From the NCBI RefSeq assembly GCF_000002875.2, contig NC_009405.2:635756-699755 (forward strand): a stretch of 64,000 nucleotides of DNA. Reading direction: 5' to 3'. The DNA comes from Leishmania infantum JPCM5 (Eukaryota; Euglenozoa; Kinetoplastea; Trypanosomatida; Trypanosomatidae). The notes below the pieces were generated by a model. That model ran no database searches. It had not been told where the DNA came from and saw nothing but the letters and a program-made list of their open reading frames with translations. Below are positions 51,631 to 62,362 of this stretch, in pieces; position 1 is the stretch's first letter; each line of letters begins with the position of its first letter. A program made the translations under genes and the position numbers.

Positions 51631-53042
51631 CTCTGGAGGAAGAGGCACAAGTCAGCGGTCGGGCGAAGGTCAAAAAGCAAACTGCAGAGATGGGTGAGGA
51701 GGCGGTGGCGGTCTTTCGCTCTTTACAAGTTTCCTGTTTTGCGTATGCGCGAGCGTACGGCGTCTGCCTGTCTGTCTTTGTGTGTGGGAGGGGTGAGGGA
51801 AGGGGCAGGTGTGTGTGCCGTCCTGGGAAAAGAGTGTGCGTGAAGCGTAGAGCACGCGTTCAGTTGTTGAGGTTGGGGTGGTTTGCTTGTTGCGTATCGC
51901 GACTTCTTGAACTGTGCAACAGAAGCGTGCAGGGGAGAGAGTGGGGCATATCAACAGAGAAGCATGAAGGAAGGAAAAAGAAAGATGGTGCAACAGGGAA
52001 AGCTGTGCGTACGCGTGGCTGAAGAAGAGGGAAGAGGCGGGGGAGGGGGGCTCCCCTCGACAGCTGGTTCAGGCGCCCGTAAGAGCAGAGGCTGGAAGGC
52101 GCCGTGCGCGCCGTTCTCCAAGGAGAAGGCGGAGAGAAGAAAGGAGGCACCAAAAACAGCGAAAGGAAAGCTTAATCGCTGTGCTCTCCCCCCCTTCCAT
52201 GTGCGTGGGTGTGGGGATGTGGCAGGTGGGGGTGGCTCCGTGACGACGGGTGGCTCTCTCACGGTGTGCGGGCGTTTCACGGAGTCTTCTTGAAGCTGGA
52301 TTTGCCCCACCTCAGACCCGCCGCGTTGGCCCGCTCCCACCCCCTTCCGATACGTGTCGATACGCGATCGAGCAATGGCCATTCAGAGACAACTCAAAAC
52401 TCTTTTTTTTTTCGCTTTCTCGTTTTGTCCTGCCTGCGTGTGTGTGTGTGTGTGCGCGCGCGCACGGACGAGAGTGTGGTGCCGCCTGTCCCTCCCGCCT
52501 CCTGTCTCACCGGGTGGGGGGCACGAAGGAGGTTGGGTGGGCGGGGCGTACTATGAAGATGCAGACAGTGGAAAGAACGAGAGAATGAGGAGCCCATATG
52601 GTCACTGCGGCCCGTTCTCAAGAAAATGAACACGAAAAGCAGCACTGACCAGGTAGAATAAAGATAGCACTTGCAGCAGAGACAGAGAGAAAAAAGAAGC
52701 TCAGTCGCCCACCCTTGGCCTCATCGCGCCGTTCTGTTCCGAGTAACACACACAGAAGGCGAAGAGGATGAGCAGGCAAAGGACAGGTAGAAAGAGGATT
52801 TCGCAGGGACTGGCGTCCTCACTTTCTGGGCAAGAATAGAGAATGCAAGAATTCGCCTTCAGCACTCAATCACCACGGAACACCTTCACCGTAATACATG
52901 CACACGCAGGACACGACGACAAAATGGAGAGCAGGGCACAGCAGGAAGACGCAGCGCCGACGTCAACACCGCCAAGTGCTGACAGCACTGCCGCGAGCAA
53001 CCACTGCTGCACACACACACACACGCACACGCCCCTTGCCCC
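51631..53042. other. intergenic, no gene seen
   Basis: Between MFS paralogue 2 and the F-box gene. Contains (TG/CG)n near 52437-52464, a T-run at 52403-52412 and (CA)n near 53009-53028. No coding bias. Confidence 0.55.
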
Positions 53043-54350
53043 CTAGTTCTTCTTGTTTGCATCAGGGGTGCGGAGAATGCAGCCGTTGCGTTCGGCGCGG
53101 ATGGTGCGCATCAGCTCGTGAATGGCGGAGCTGACAACGTAGCGGGCGTGGGCGAAAAAGATGCCAAAGGCCGCCGCGGCGAGAGGCAGCAAGCACAGCC
53201 CGCGGAACTCCCACACGAGCAGCGAAATGGGGAAGAGCATCGCGAGGAAGAAACAGATGCCCATCGCCAAGTCCTTGAAGCGGTGCAGGGAGTAGAAGTC
53301 GAGCAGAAAGACCAGCGCAAGGACGCCGAGGCTGACAATCACCGGGACCCCTCCGAGCAGAATGTAGATGCGGTAGCCGTACTGGACGTACTGCAGGGCG
53401 CAGAAGGAGGCTGCCGCGAACAGGAATGGGAAGCCGTTCGGGATGTTCAGCACCACAAACTGAAAGCCCTCTCGCACATTAACGTGCGTCATTTGATACC
53501 GCAGCTGCTGCCTCGCCGCGGGCATGATGTACATCAGCGTGTACAGCTGCCAGAGACAGAAGGAAAGGATGACGGTGATGCCGCACCAGAGCCACGAGAA
53601 GCGCTCCTTGCGTCCCAGGTTGATCTGAATCAGCAGCGTCGGGATGATGACGTCGCAGATGCCCAGCAGGATCGTCACGGCAGAAGCAAAGATCAGCAGT
53701 TTGTTGCGCCGCAGTCGCAGCAACAGCGGCAGAGGCTCGAAGTGGGCCTGCATCACGACATTTGAGACGATGATGGCGACGATACAGAGGTACGCCATCC
53801 AGAGCAGCCCAAAGACGATGGTGGTGTTGCAGAGACCCCCCATGTCAAACCCCTCTGACACGCACATCGCCGTGGTGATGGCAAGCGCTACCGAAAACAA
53901 GGTAACGGACAAGAAAAAATGCAGCACCACACGGCGCCGCCGCTGCACGTACTTGTAGTACTGCTGGCTCTCACGGTAGCGCCGCACCTTCTCCATCGTC
54001 TTACGCAGTGCCGCCCGCGACGGGGCGGGGAGGGGCTCGAGTGGGTCGTACTGCAGGATGCACTGCTCCTCCGACTCTAGAAGGCGCATCCGATTCACGA
54101 TTTCCTGACTCACCGCGTCGTACGGTGCCGCGCCGTGCAGCCGAACCACCAGCGGGTAGACAACACAGATACGCTTCGCCACGTACTCCCACAGCACTGG
54201 GTGCTGGCAGAGCTGATACCAACTGCGGCACACACACGATAGGACGCCGATCCAGCCGAAGTTATCGCCGTCGTTGCGGATCACATCAATGAAAACATTG
54301 AGCAGCAGCTCACGCGGGAGTCTCTCTACGTGCGACACCCCTCGCTTCAT
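53043..54350 (-). CDS. multi-pass membrane F-box protein
   Basis: The product is 435 aa from 54350 (MKRGVSHVERL). Residues about 8-58 match an F-box: VERLPRELLLNVFIDVI, then WIGVLSCVCRSWYQLCQHPVLW. This is followed by a basic helical segment (RAALRKTMEKVRRYRESQQ...RRRR) and about eight hydrophobic segments to near the C-terminus (for example VVLHFFLSVTLFSVALAI, LLGICDVIIPTLL, IYILLGGVPVIVSLGVLALV). F-boxes recruit Skp1 of SCF ubiquitin ligases; coupling to a multi-pass membrane domain is uncommon. A longer start at 54455 would add 35 aa. I preferred 54350 because a CT-rich tract (tccttcccctcctctctc) and AG fall between the two on the minus strand, which would splice out the upstream ATG. Confidence 0.8.
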   Translation of the reverse strand: MKRGVSHVERLPRELLLNVFIDVIRNDGDNFGWIGVLSCVCRSWYQLCQHPVLWEYVAKRICVVYPLVVRLHGAAPYDAVSQEIVNRMRLLESEEQCILQYDPLEPLPAPSRAALRKTMEKVRRYRESQQYYKYVQRRRRVVLHFFLSVTLFSVALAITTAMCVSEGFDMGGLCNTTIVFGLLWMAYLCIVAIIVSNVVMQAHFEPLPLLLRLRRNKLLIFASAVTILLGICDVIIPTLLIQINLGRKERFSWLWCGITVILSFCLWQLYTLMYIMPAARQQLRYQMTHVNVREGFQFVVLNIPNGFPFLFAAASFCALQYVQYGYRIYILLGGVPVIVSLGVLALVFLLDFYSLHRFKDLAMGICFFLAMLFPISLLVWEFRGLCLLPLAAAAFGIFFAHARYVVSSAIHELMRTIRAERNGCILRTPDANKKN

Positions 54351-56138
54351 CACGCACGCGCCGGAGTGGTCGTCGTTCGCCACCGCCTCTCCGTCAGACA
54401 CGAGAGAGGAGGGGAAGGACGAGCTGAGCACCGCATGTGTGTGAAGGGCAAACATCCCGCGCGCGCACAGGAGAGAGAAAGAGAGAGACACGCAAGCGAA
54501 ACGCGAGCAAAGAAAGGGTAAGAGCAACCGCACGAAGAGGCAGAGCGAGAGAGAGACAGGGGGGAATGAGGGCAGTGCTTTTTGTTGGGCTGCTGCGTAG
54601 CGTTATTGGCGTGAGCCTGTACGCCTACTTCGGCTCTCCTTTCCACTGCCCTCCTCCTCCCTCGCTATATATCTCAATCACCAACGTGTATATATCTGTA
54701 CGCGCGCACGTGTGTGCGTGTGCGTATATGCTTGTTTTCTTCTCTGCGCTTCTTCGGCGAATATAAGAGAGGGAACGGGGCGGCTGTGAAGCGCACCGCC
54801 ACACCTCCCCTTTAAACCGTGGATGCTTCTTCCTCTGTAGTCACACCTACAAGAGTGAGTGTGTCCTGGTGTAGTGGGCGAGTGGCAGTAGCGGTAAAAG
54901 GCCGCCACTGGAGCAGCTTCTAGGCCGCACCCGCGCGCGCGACAGCACAAACACGAAATGCGGGAAGAAAAAATAGGGGGAAGCGTCGTTTCTGCACCGA
55001 CTTCCGAGGCATCCGGGTTTCTCGCTGTCGGTGTTTCGAGCAATGAAATCACGGAGACTGCCCAGCACACGTGCGCCACACGACAAGAGTACACACGTGC
55101 GTGTGTGTGTGTGGGGCGGGTGCGCAGTCCGCCCTCTCGGTGTGAGCTGCTTGCGTTCCCCACCCCGTCAGCAAGGCAGTAGCAGGCGCAGGCTTCCCTC
55201 GTTTTGTGCCGTCTATTTCGCCGCGCAGCTGCTTTGAGAGAAAGAGCGAAGACGAGAGAACAGCAGAACGATGTCAAGCAGAAGCCCTCCCTTTAAGTGG
55301 GCGGATCTCTCCGTTTCCGCCTAAAAATGAGTTCGAACGCGCTCTTCACCAATCTGGGAAAGATCCACCCAAGAACGGAATCGCGCGTGTGTGCGTGACC
55401 GCTGGAGAGGAAGTCAGCACGCAAGAGCAAGCTCTACCCCCAAGACACCGCGAGCGGCACGGAAATGAGATCGAAGGATAGTACACGAAACGAGAGAAGA
55501 CCCACGCGCGCGAACACATAAGGCCACGCGCTGCGAAAAGCGCTCTCCGATGAACGTCCGAAGTGCCGCGATGGAGTGAGAGCGGGAGAGGTGGGCGGAA
55601 GAAGGAAGATGGTGCAGCAAAAAAAAAAGAAAGGGAGATGCACACTCAGGGGAAGGGAGTGGGAGGGGAGTAGAGAGACAGAGTTGAGGTGAAAAGGCAA
55701 GCCCACACAACAGCGAGAAGATACACGAAATCAACAACACAGTGAAGATAAACGAGGAGCACAAGGAACGTTGTGAAGGGCAAAACAAAAAGTCCAAGAC
55801 AAAGAGAGCGACCCAAGCAGGTGGAGCAGGAAGGCGTGAAAGCGACCTGGTGGCGGTAAGAGGGGGGAGAAAGGCGGAGAGGAGAGTATGTCAAAAACAG
55901 CCGGCGGTGCTCTTGGTGGTATGAGGCACGCGGCCGTGATGATGATGAGCCAAGAAGCACAAGGGAAGGGGGTCGATCAGGAGTTGTGAGCACTAGGCGC
56001 TTCGACAGTCGGGAAACGCAGCGGGGGTGATGCATTGATGATGCGTGCGTGCTGAGAGCGTGGTCGCAGCCAACAACGATTTTTTCCTTTGTTTCGACGT
56101 GTCTATTCTGCTGTACGGCATCAGTTAAACGACACTCT
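54351..56138. other. intergenic, no gene seen
   Basis: Includes the leader of the F-box gene (CT-rich on minus, near 54465-54500 and 54375-54420), a (GT)n at 55098-55112, purine-rich plus-strand tracts at 55550-55700 and an A-run at 55619-55630. No coding signal. Confidence 0.55.
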
Positions 56139-56650
56139 ATCCGGGCCTGTCACCGGCCCCATCGCGTAGTGCGCAGCAGCCGTAGACACGCCGCTACAGC
56201 AATGCGCCGACTCAATCATTCGAGAACGGCAGCTGCCTCAAACTCTAGTCACCCGCATCGCAAGTTGCCTGGCAGCCGCTCCCATTGGGCAGGTCCCCAT
56301 CCGGTACATAACCTTCGGAGTGGCACTCAGGCGCCCCACCAGTAGACAGCCAGAGGGCCGGGTGAGACGCGTCCGAGTCACGCTGGCACTCTGCCTATCA
56401 TATGCATGGTGCACACGTGTTCGCTGCCGCAGGTGGCTCCGACGCCACGCCGTCCAGGACTTGACCGCCGATATCAGCGGCCATGCATCGCCCCGTCCTC
56501 CCCACGTCTTAGGCTCCTGACCCTGTCACCACCACAGGTGGTTCGGCACTGGCAAGGGTTAGGTAGGGGGCTGCTGGGCTTCCTCCCTCACACACACGCA
56601 GAGGGGGAGGTGGTGCTACTGGGCCCTGCGACACCACGCACTGAGCGGTG
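56139..56650 (-). mobile_element. SIDER-like retroposon, inverted relative to 17598 copy
   Basis: This is the reverse complement of the 17598 type: atgcgccgactcaatcatt, the zone ccattgggcaggtccccatc, cactctgcctatcatatgc, the gacttgaccgccgatatcag zone, cctgaccctgtcaccaccac and ggttaggtagggggctgc. Identity with the 17598 copy is near-perfect in tracts (about 56280-56330 and 56385-56660) and clearly lower in others (56139-56275, 56330-56385), a mosaic pattern. The flank beyond 56650 is also shared with the 17598 copy. Confidence 0.65.
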
Positions 56651-56811
56651 GGTATCACACCCACCCAACACCACCCGTCATCCTCCGGGGCCACCCCCGA
56701 GGATGCTCACAGGAAAGAGATACAGAGATAACGATATATGAAAGGGGGGGTTCAAAGCAGCACCGAGACTCAGACGCTTACCCACATGCAGACTGGCGCA
56801 TCGGCACCGAC

Positions 56812-57422
56812 GTACATCATTTTTGTTTTTGCACTTTTTTTTCGCTCTATGCTGCAGATGCTCTCCGGCAAGGGGTGAAGGGGGGTGAGGAGGTGGAGGG
56901 GAAGCGGCGTACTTCTCCTTTCGTTTGCGGCTCGCCATATTTTGTGTTTTCGTGTGGCTTCTTCTGCTGTTCAACATGTACGCCTGATGTGCCCCCTTAC
57001 ACACACACACACCGACACGCACACACACACGTGCTTTCTGCCTCTCTCCTGCTTCCTTTTCCATCAAATGGATGATGTCCTTTACTGCAATGGCATGCGA
57101 ACCCCCTCCCTCTTCCCCCTCCTCCCACCCCACTCCCCTTCGATAGAATAGCGCACGCACACATGCGCACGGGCGTACGGACACATGCACATACGCACAT
57201 GCACGCACACCCGTCTCGCCTGTCGCTCCGTCTTTCGTGTACGTATGTGCATATATGTACACGCACACACACACATATATATATATATGCGTTCTGTGTG
57301 TGTTTGTGTGCGTGTGTGTGTGGTACCCCTCCCCCCTCCTGTCATCAGAGCAGACTCTGCACCATAAATAGGCACGCCCACGCGATAAAAAAAAAAGCAG
57401 GAGTGGTGGAGGAACCATTCGA
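56812..57422. repeat. 611-bp tandem duplication, unit 1
   Basis: Starts gtacatcatttttg and ends near gaggaaccattcg. Nearly identical to the next 611 bases. Most of it also occurs reverse-complemented at about 16890-17440. It contains CA/TA microsatellites and no gene. Confidence 0.9.
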
Positions 57423-58037
57423 GTACATCATTTTTGTTTTTGCACTTTTTTTTCGCTCTATGCTGCAGATGCTCTCCGGCAAGGGGTGAAGGGGGGTGAG
57501 GAGGTGGAGGGGAAGCGGCGTACTTCTCCTTTCGTTTGCGGCTCGCCATATTTTGTGTTTTCGTGTGGCTTCTTCTGCTGTTCAACATGTACGCCTGATG
57601 TGCCCCCTTACACACACACACACCGACACGCACACACACACGTGCTTTCTGCCTCTCTCCTGCTTCCTTTTCCATCAAATGGATGATGTCCTTTACTGCA
57701 ATGGCATGCGAACCCCCTCCCTCTTCCCCCTCCTCCCACCCCACTCCCCTTCGATAGAATAGCGCACGCACACATGCGCACGGGCGTACGGACACATGCA
57801 CATACGCACATGCACGCACACCCGTCTCGCCTGTCGCTCCGTCTTTCGTGTACGTATGTGCATATATGTACACGCACACACACACATATATATATATATG
57901 CGTTCTGTGTGTGTTTGTGTGCGTGTGTGTGTGCTACCCCTCCCCCCTCCTGTCATCAGAGCAGACTCTGCACCATAAATAAGGCACGCCCACGCGATAA
58001 AAAAAGAGAGCAGGAGTGGTGGAGGAAGCCATTCGAG
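57423..58037. repeat. 611-bp tandem duplication, unit 2
   Basis: The second unit; it differs from unit 1 by a few bases near its right end (aataagg versus aatagg, an A-run of different length, ggaagcc versus ggaacc). It ends 33 bases before the stop codon of the BAR-domain gene at 58071, so both units lie in that gene's 3' flank. Confidence 0.9.
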
Positions 58038-58070
58038 GCGCTCCACTGACATCATCTTCCCCCCTTCTCC

Positions 58071-58796
58071 TCAGGACATCTCCGCGATCGGCTTGGGGGT
58101 GATGGGGTGGGCAAGGATATTGTCCTTGCACTTGCGAACTTGGTAAGACAGCGCGGAGAGTACCCGGTGGAGGTGCTCCATCAGCCCCTTCATATCCTCG
58201 TATACAAGGATGCCGAAGCGCGTCGTGAAGTCGTGAAAAGCGTCCTCGAACTCGGCCCTCAGCCGTGTGCACTCGACCTCGTGTTCGTCCCGCTTCTGCG
58301 TCTTGGTCAGATAGAGCGCCTCCATCTTGGCATCCACGTCCTTCTTGAGCTGGAGCTTGTCGCACTGACTCCTCAACGGCATCAGCGTCTTCTCCGCCTT
58401 GGATTTGCGCTCGCGACTTTCTTTCAACTCACGCTGGTCCTCTGCTATCTGCTTGAAGCGGGTGGAGAGCGAGTAGTCCAGCTCCTCCATCAAGTCCTGC
58501 AGAAGGACACCATCCTGCACCTCCTCGATGCCACTCGCGAGGGCGCCGCTGGACTGGACCATGACGGGAATATGGGTATCAGAGGTCAAGAATTGCAGGG
58601 AGGCGGCGACGGCGGCCAATGCGCGCGTGAAGCGCTCGGTGCACGCGTGCAGCTCTTTCAGCGCCTTCTTGTGCTGCTTAATAGCCCCCTTGTACTTGCT
58701 CACAGTCGCCTCGGGCGACGCCAAGACCACCTCACCCTTCTTAGGCTTGGTGGTTGCCAGAGTACCGGGTCTACCAAGCGTCGAGAAGATTTTCAT
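58071..58796 (-). CDS. BAR-domain-like protein
   Basis: The product is 241 aa and almost entirely helical. From about residue 30 it has the heptad pattern of a BAR three-helix bundle: YKGAIKQHKKALKELHACTERFTRAL, then LMEELDYSLSTRFKQIAEDQRELKESRERKSKAEK, then HEVECTRLRAEFEDAFHDFTTRFGI and LHRVLSALSYQVRK. BAR proteins dimerise, bind and bend membranes and act in endocytosis or ciliary-base trafficking. The short N-terminus MKIFSTLGRPGTLATTKPKK is basic and may help membrane contact. There are no other domains. I cannot assign a subfamily. The start at 58796 is the first ATG. The 3' flank is remodelled by the tandem 611-bp units and a SIDER-like element. Confidence 0.72.
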   Translation of the reverse strand: MKIFSTLGRPGTLATTKPKKGEVVLASPEATVSKYKGAIKQHKKALKELHACTERFTRALAAVAASLQFLTSDTHIPVMVQSSGALASGIEEVQDGVLLQDLMEELDYSLSTRFKQIAEDQRELKESRERKSKAEKTLMPLRSQCDKLQLKKDVDAKMEALYLTKTQKRDEHEVECTRLRAEFEDAFHDFTTRFGILVYEDMKGLMEHLHRVLSALSYQVRKCKDNILAHPITPKPIAEMS

Positions 58797-59520
58797 GTGA
58801 TTTTCTAGGTTGTATCAGGGGAGGGGCAAGGAAGGTAGAACCACTGCTGCTCCGGGAATCCCTTAGTGAAGCTCCTTGCCCGCACGGGAACGTGCTTGTT
58901 GTGAGCGAAGGAGAAAGAAGAGTGTCGCCTGCTTGTGCGTTCGCCTCCGTGTCGTCTGCCTGCGCAAGCAGAGTGAAGCGCTGAGGAGAAGGCGCAAGCC
59001 AAAGATGCTCACTAAAGGCATGCAGGTCAAAGTCCGATGTCCTCAAACGGCGCCAGTTCGCGTCTGGAAATGGCCGGTTGGAAAAAGGTGAGCGAGAAAG
59101 GCACGGCGAGAGAGAAAGAGACACGCGAAGATGAAGATGCACACGTCGGCGTCTTTTCGCCGCTGGAATGGAGTATGGATGTGGAAAGCAAACGGAAAAG
59201 GGGGCAATAAAAAAAAGCACCGAGTTTGCATGTGCGCGCACACACACAATATGGTGGTGGGACAGAGGGTCTCGCCACACCTCTCCCCCGCCCGAGGGCG
59301 GCAGGGCTATCGAATAAAACAGCAGCACCAGCGCCGCCGCTGCTCGCCTCTAACAGCTTTCCTTTTCCGTCTTTTTTTGCTGTGTCTGAACTCCCTGCAC
59401 GTTTTCGAGCCCCTCTGTCGCCTACATGCCCTCGACAGCAGCGCCGCTATTGGGTGTTTGAGTAGCTGGTGCATGTTGATGCAGAAAGGAGTAACGAGAA
59501 GCGAGGAGCGCGCGTAGGTG
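58797..59520. other. intergenic, no gene seen
   Basis: A short gap between the zinc-ribbon gene stop and the BAR gene start. The minus strand has CT-rich tracts (59085-59130) that could serve trans-splicing. No coding signal. Confidence 0.5.
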
Positions 59521-59928
59521 CTACGACGGCGCCGTCGCGCCATCATAGCCGCAGCACTCACACCGCAAAGGATCCGTGACGGTCAGCGAAAATCCGAACG
59601 ACGACTCTCCCTGTCGCTTGCGAAGGGTCTCGCGAGCGTCCACGATCCAATTTACTGTCTCGCACATGGAGCATACCCATTCCCGTGAGCCTCGCTGCGC
59701 TTCCTCGCCGGCCACTCGAGCGTTGCGCTCATGCGCACACTCCATTATGCGCACCCGCCACGAGTCGTCATCGTCGCCGTCAGCTGTGTCGCTTGTGGAC
59801 AATGCGCGATGCACATCGGCAGTATTCACCTCCCCGTCGAAGGTGGAGACGAGCAGATCGGCAAGCACCTCCAGTGAGCGTGCCCGCTCCTCCGCAGTGA
59901 GTGGGCGTCTCTGCTGCGACGCACTCAT
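59521..59928 (-). CDS. small zinc-ribbon-like hypothetical protein
   Basis: The product is 135 aa. Seen: an N-terminal helix (TAEERARSLEVLADLLVSTF), an acidic loop (SDTADGDDDD), then EWVCSMCETVNW (C86, C89) and, 34 residues on, LRCECCGYDG (C123, C126). Two C-x-x-C knuckles at this spacing suggest a zinc ribbon or RanBP2-like fold (W-x-C-x-x-C with a downstream N-W is reminiscent of RanBP2 fingers). I recognise no family. The start at 59928 sits 10 bases after the end of a long (CA)n tract on the minus strand. Confidence 0.65.
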   Translation of the reverse strand: MSASQQRRPLTAEERARSLEVLADLLVSTFDGEVNTADVHRALSTSDTADGDDDDSWRVRIMECAHERNARVAGEEAQRGSREWVCSMCETVNWIVDARETLRKRQGESSFGFSLTVTDPLRCECCGYDGATAPS

Positions 59929-59934
59929 TGTACG

Positions 59935-59936
<2 letters not shown>

Positions 59937-59972
<36 letters not shown>
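59937..59972. repeat. (TG)17 microsatellite abutting a putative splice acceptor
   Basis: On the minus strand this is (CA)n ending in ACAG at 59937-59938, eight bases before the ATG at 59928. No other AG lies between the repeat and the ATG, so this AG is a candidate spliced-leader acceptor preceded by a CA repeat rather than a pure pyrimidine tract. Confidence 0.6.
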
Positions 59973-59976
<4 letters not shown>

Positions 59977-62362
59977 CCAGAAATCGAACAGTCGCCTGCG
60001 AGGCTCAAGACGAAGTCTTTGCCACAACAACAAGCAAAAAAAAACGAATCCATCAAGTCAGCAGGCCTTCGCAGCCGAATCACCGCTGCATGGTTCACTC
60101 GTACTCCGCCGCGCATGCACTGTATTGCACAGCGGCAGCAGCGGAGGAGGCCGGTTTAGGTATGGAAAGAGGGGGACGGAAACGGCAGGCAAGAAAGGAA
60201 TATTGCACCACATGCAAAAGGAGCAGCAGAGGGATGAGTAGCGGGGACAGAGAAGAACGTGTGGCACACGCTAGACTCGTATAGGAATCAGGGAAATAGT
60301 GAGGAGCGTGAGGAGAGGGCCCACTGCGCTCCCCTTGCCCTCTGTTCCTTACCCGGGCGACCTTCTTGGCCGACGGTGGCGCGCGGAAGTTGAGCTTATA
60401 GTTCCCCCACGCTATCTCTGGCGTATGATGCGAGACAAAAGAGGCTGCCGCATACTCTCCATTAACGCAAAGCGGATCGGGTATGAGTCGTGCGGGGACG
60501 CCTCTCTCCGTCCCCTTCCCGTCCCCACGTCCACACCCCCGTGCAGCTCCCTTCGCCCACCACCCACACTCGCCATCGAGCTGGGATAGCAGCGGTGGGC
60601 CGAGGCCAGAGTCTCAGCAAGCGCTCGCGCGTACAACCATTGCCCTTGGGCAAAGTGAAGGTGGTTTGATGGGCGCCATCGCCTCTGACACGCGTCGTTT
60701 GTGTATCGCGTCGACTACCCTCTCTTATTTGCGGCGGTGGCCCATTCAGCATACGTGCGCACGCACACATACCCGCGCGGCTACCGAAAGTGCAGGCCGA
60801 GCATCGACCTTTAGCGAAGAAGCCTCTACAGGACGTCACGTGAACTCAGCAAAGAAAGATGAGATGCGCACCTCACAGTCACACGCGTGTGTGTGTGCGC
60901 GCACGTATGTGCACCTGCGCGGCAAAGAAAGCACACAGCTAAGCATAAAAAAGAGCTAAAGAAGATAAAGAAGAGTGAGTCGGCGACGGTTGGTAAAAGA
61001 CAACCCAAGAACGGGAAGAGACGGGCGAAGACACGCACACATACACACAACATTGAAGAGCTGAAAAATGAAAAGGAGAAATCACAGAGAGAGAGAGACG
61101 GATACAGGCACAGGAGCTCCGCTGAGCGACGCTCTCCGCCACTAGCGCATCTAGGCGCGCCAGCTGTACGTTGGAGAATGCATGTGGCTGAGTGGAGGTA
61201 AGAGCAAGTGAGAGATGTCAAGGAAGATGCGGGGAGGCGATGAAAAGCCGTAAAGGGAGGGATAGGAAAGGGCGAAGGGGTGTCAGCGCACACGAAGCCA
61301 TCCAATGTGTGGGGCATCAGTAGTGGGACGTAGTGACAGCGCATGGTTACATAGCCAGCCTCCTCCCCCTTTGCCTCCCTCACTACCCCTCACCTTCGAG
61401 GCGCCCTGTCCTCCTCTTCTTATCGCTTGCTCCTCGGCCCCCCAACCACCGAAAACAGTCGCAGTGTTACTACCTTTCCACTCATCCATCATCGCTCCTC
61501 CTCACTCTCCCTGCGCCAATCAGTCCGTCAGCCGTACAACGCGTACACAGACATACGCACACACCTGTGGTCACTCAGCAAAGACGCCACAAACGCACGG
61601 AGAGAGAGCAAAGGCAGAGTGAATGTAAAATAACGAAAAAGAAAAGAGAAGAACGGAGCTGTTGGCATCCCCCCTCCTCCTCCAAAGTACAGAAACACGT
61701 ACAGCACTCCTCAGCGAACTATAAAAAAAACACACAAAGAACTGGAGAGGGACACTGTACCTGCAGGTGGTTGCCAACAGACAGAAAGACACGCATTCGC
61801 CAACGCGAACCTCACTTGAATTTCTGCTGCCACAGCGCCCTCCCCCCCGACATACGCACAAGACCGTCTCCGCCTCACCTTCGCACACACATGCACTACG
61901 AAGCAGCGACACTCCAGAGGTTGGAGAGCACTAACAAAACAATGAAACGGTGAAAGGCGCGCACAGGTGCTCGCAATCAACCCACACATCGGCAGCGGGA
62001 CGGAGAACAAAAGCAAAAACAAAAATGCCAACCCACCACGAGCGAGAAGAGCGCCATAGCGGAAGGGGGCGTTGGTGGGTAGAGAAGTCAGACAAGAACA
62101 CGTGCATACGCACGAGGAAAGCAACAAAATGAGCGCGCGAACGAGAAAAAAAAGAAGAACGCCACACAATCTACCAGTCAGCAGTAGTAGCAGTTGCCGC
62201 AACAGCACATCACATAGACTTTGGGAGGTAGACAGCAATGGAAGGGAGAGAGGGGGCGTAACGGCGAATGCCAATGTGGACTGTGAAGACAAATAATGTC
62301 AGTAAGGGGGTCAATATTTCTTTTTCGCGCGCTGCTTTTTGCTCTTTCTCGTTGTTCTACCG
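59973..62362. other. intergenic, no gene seen
   Basis: A 2.4-kb stretch with GT/CA microsatellites (60880-60900, 61035-61048), A-rich tracts (60945-60975, 61625-61655) and a plus-strand pyrimidine-rich block at about 61350-61520. It includes the 5' flank of the zinc-ribbon gene and the 3'UTR of the UBL3-like gene. No coding signal on either strand. Confidence 0.55.

Noticed and set aside
51631..51648. Upstream extension of MFS paralogue 2
   Set aside because: The upstream in-frame start codon is GTG; the first ATG is at 51630.
57082..57885. Minus-strand open frame of 267 codons across the 611-bp tandem units
   Set aside because: Composed of microsatellite-derived Cys/Val and Thr/His repeats; openness follows from the repeat, not selection.
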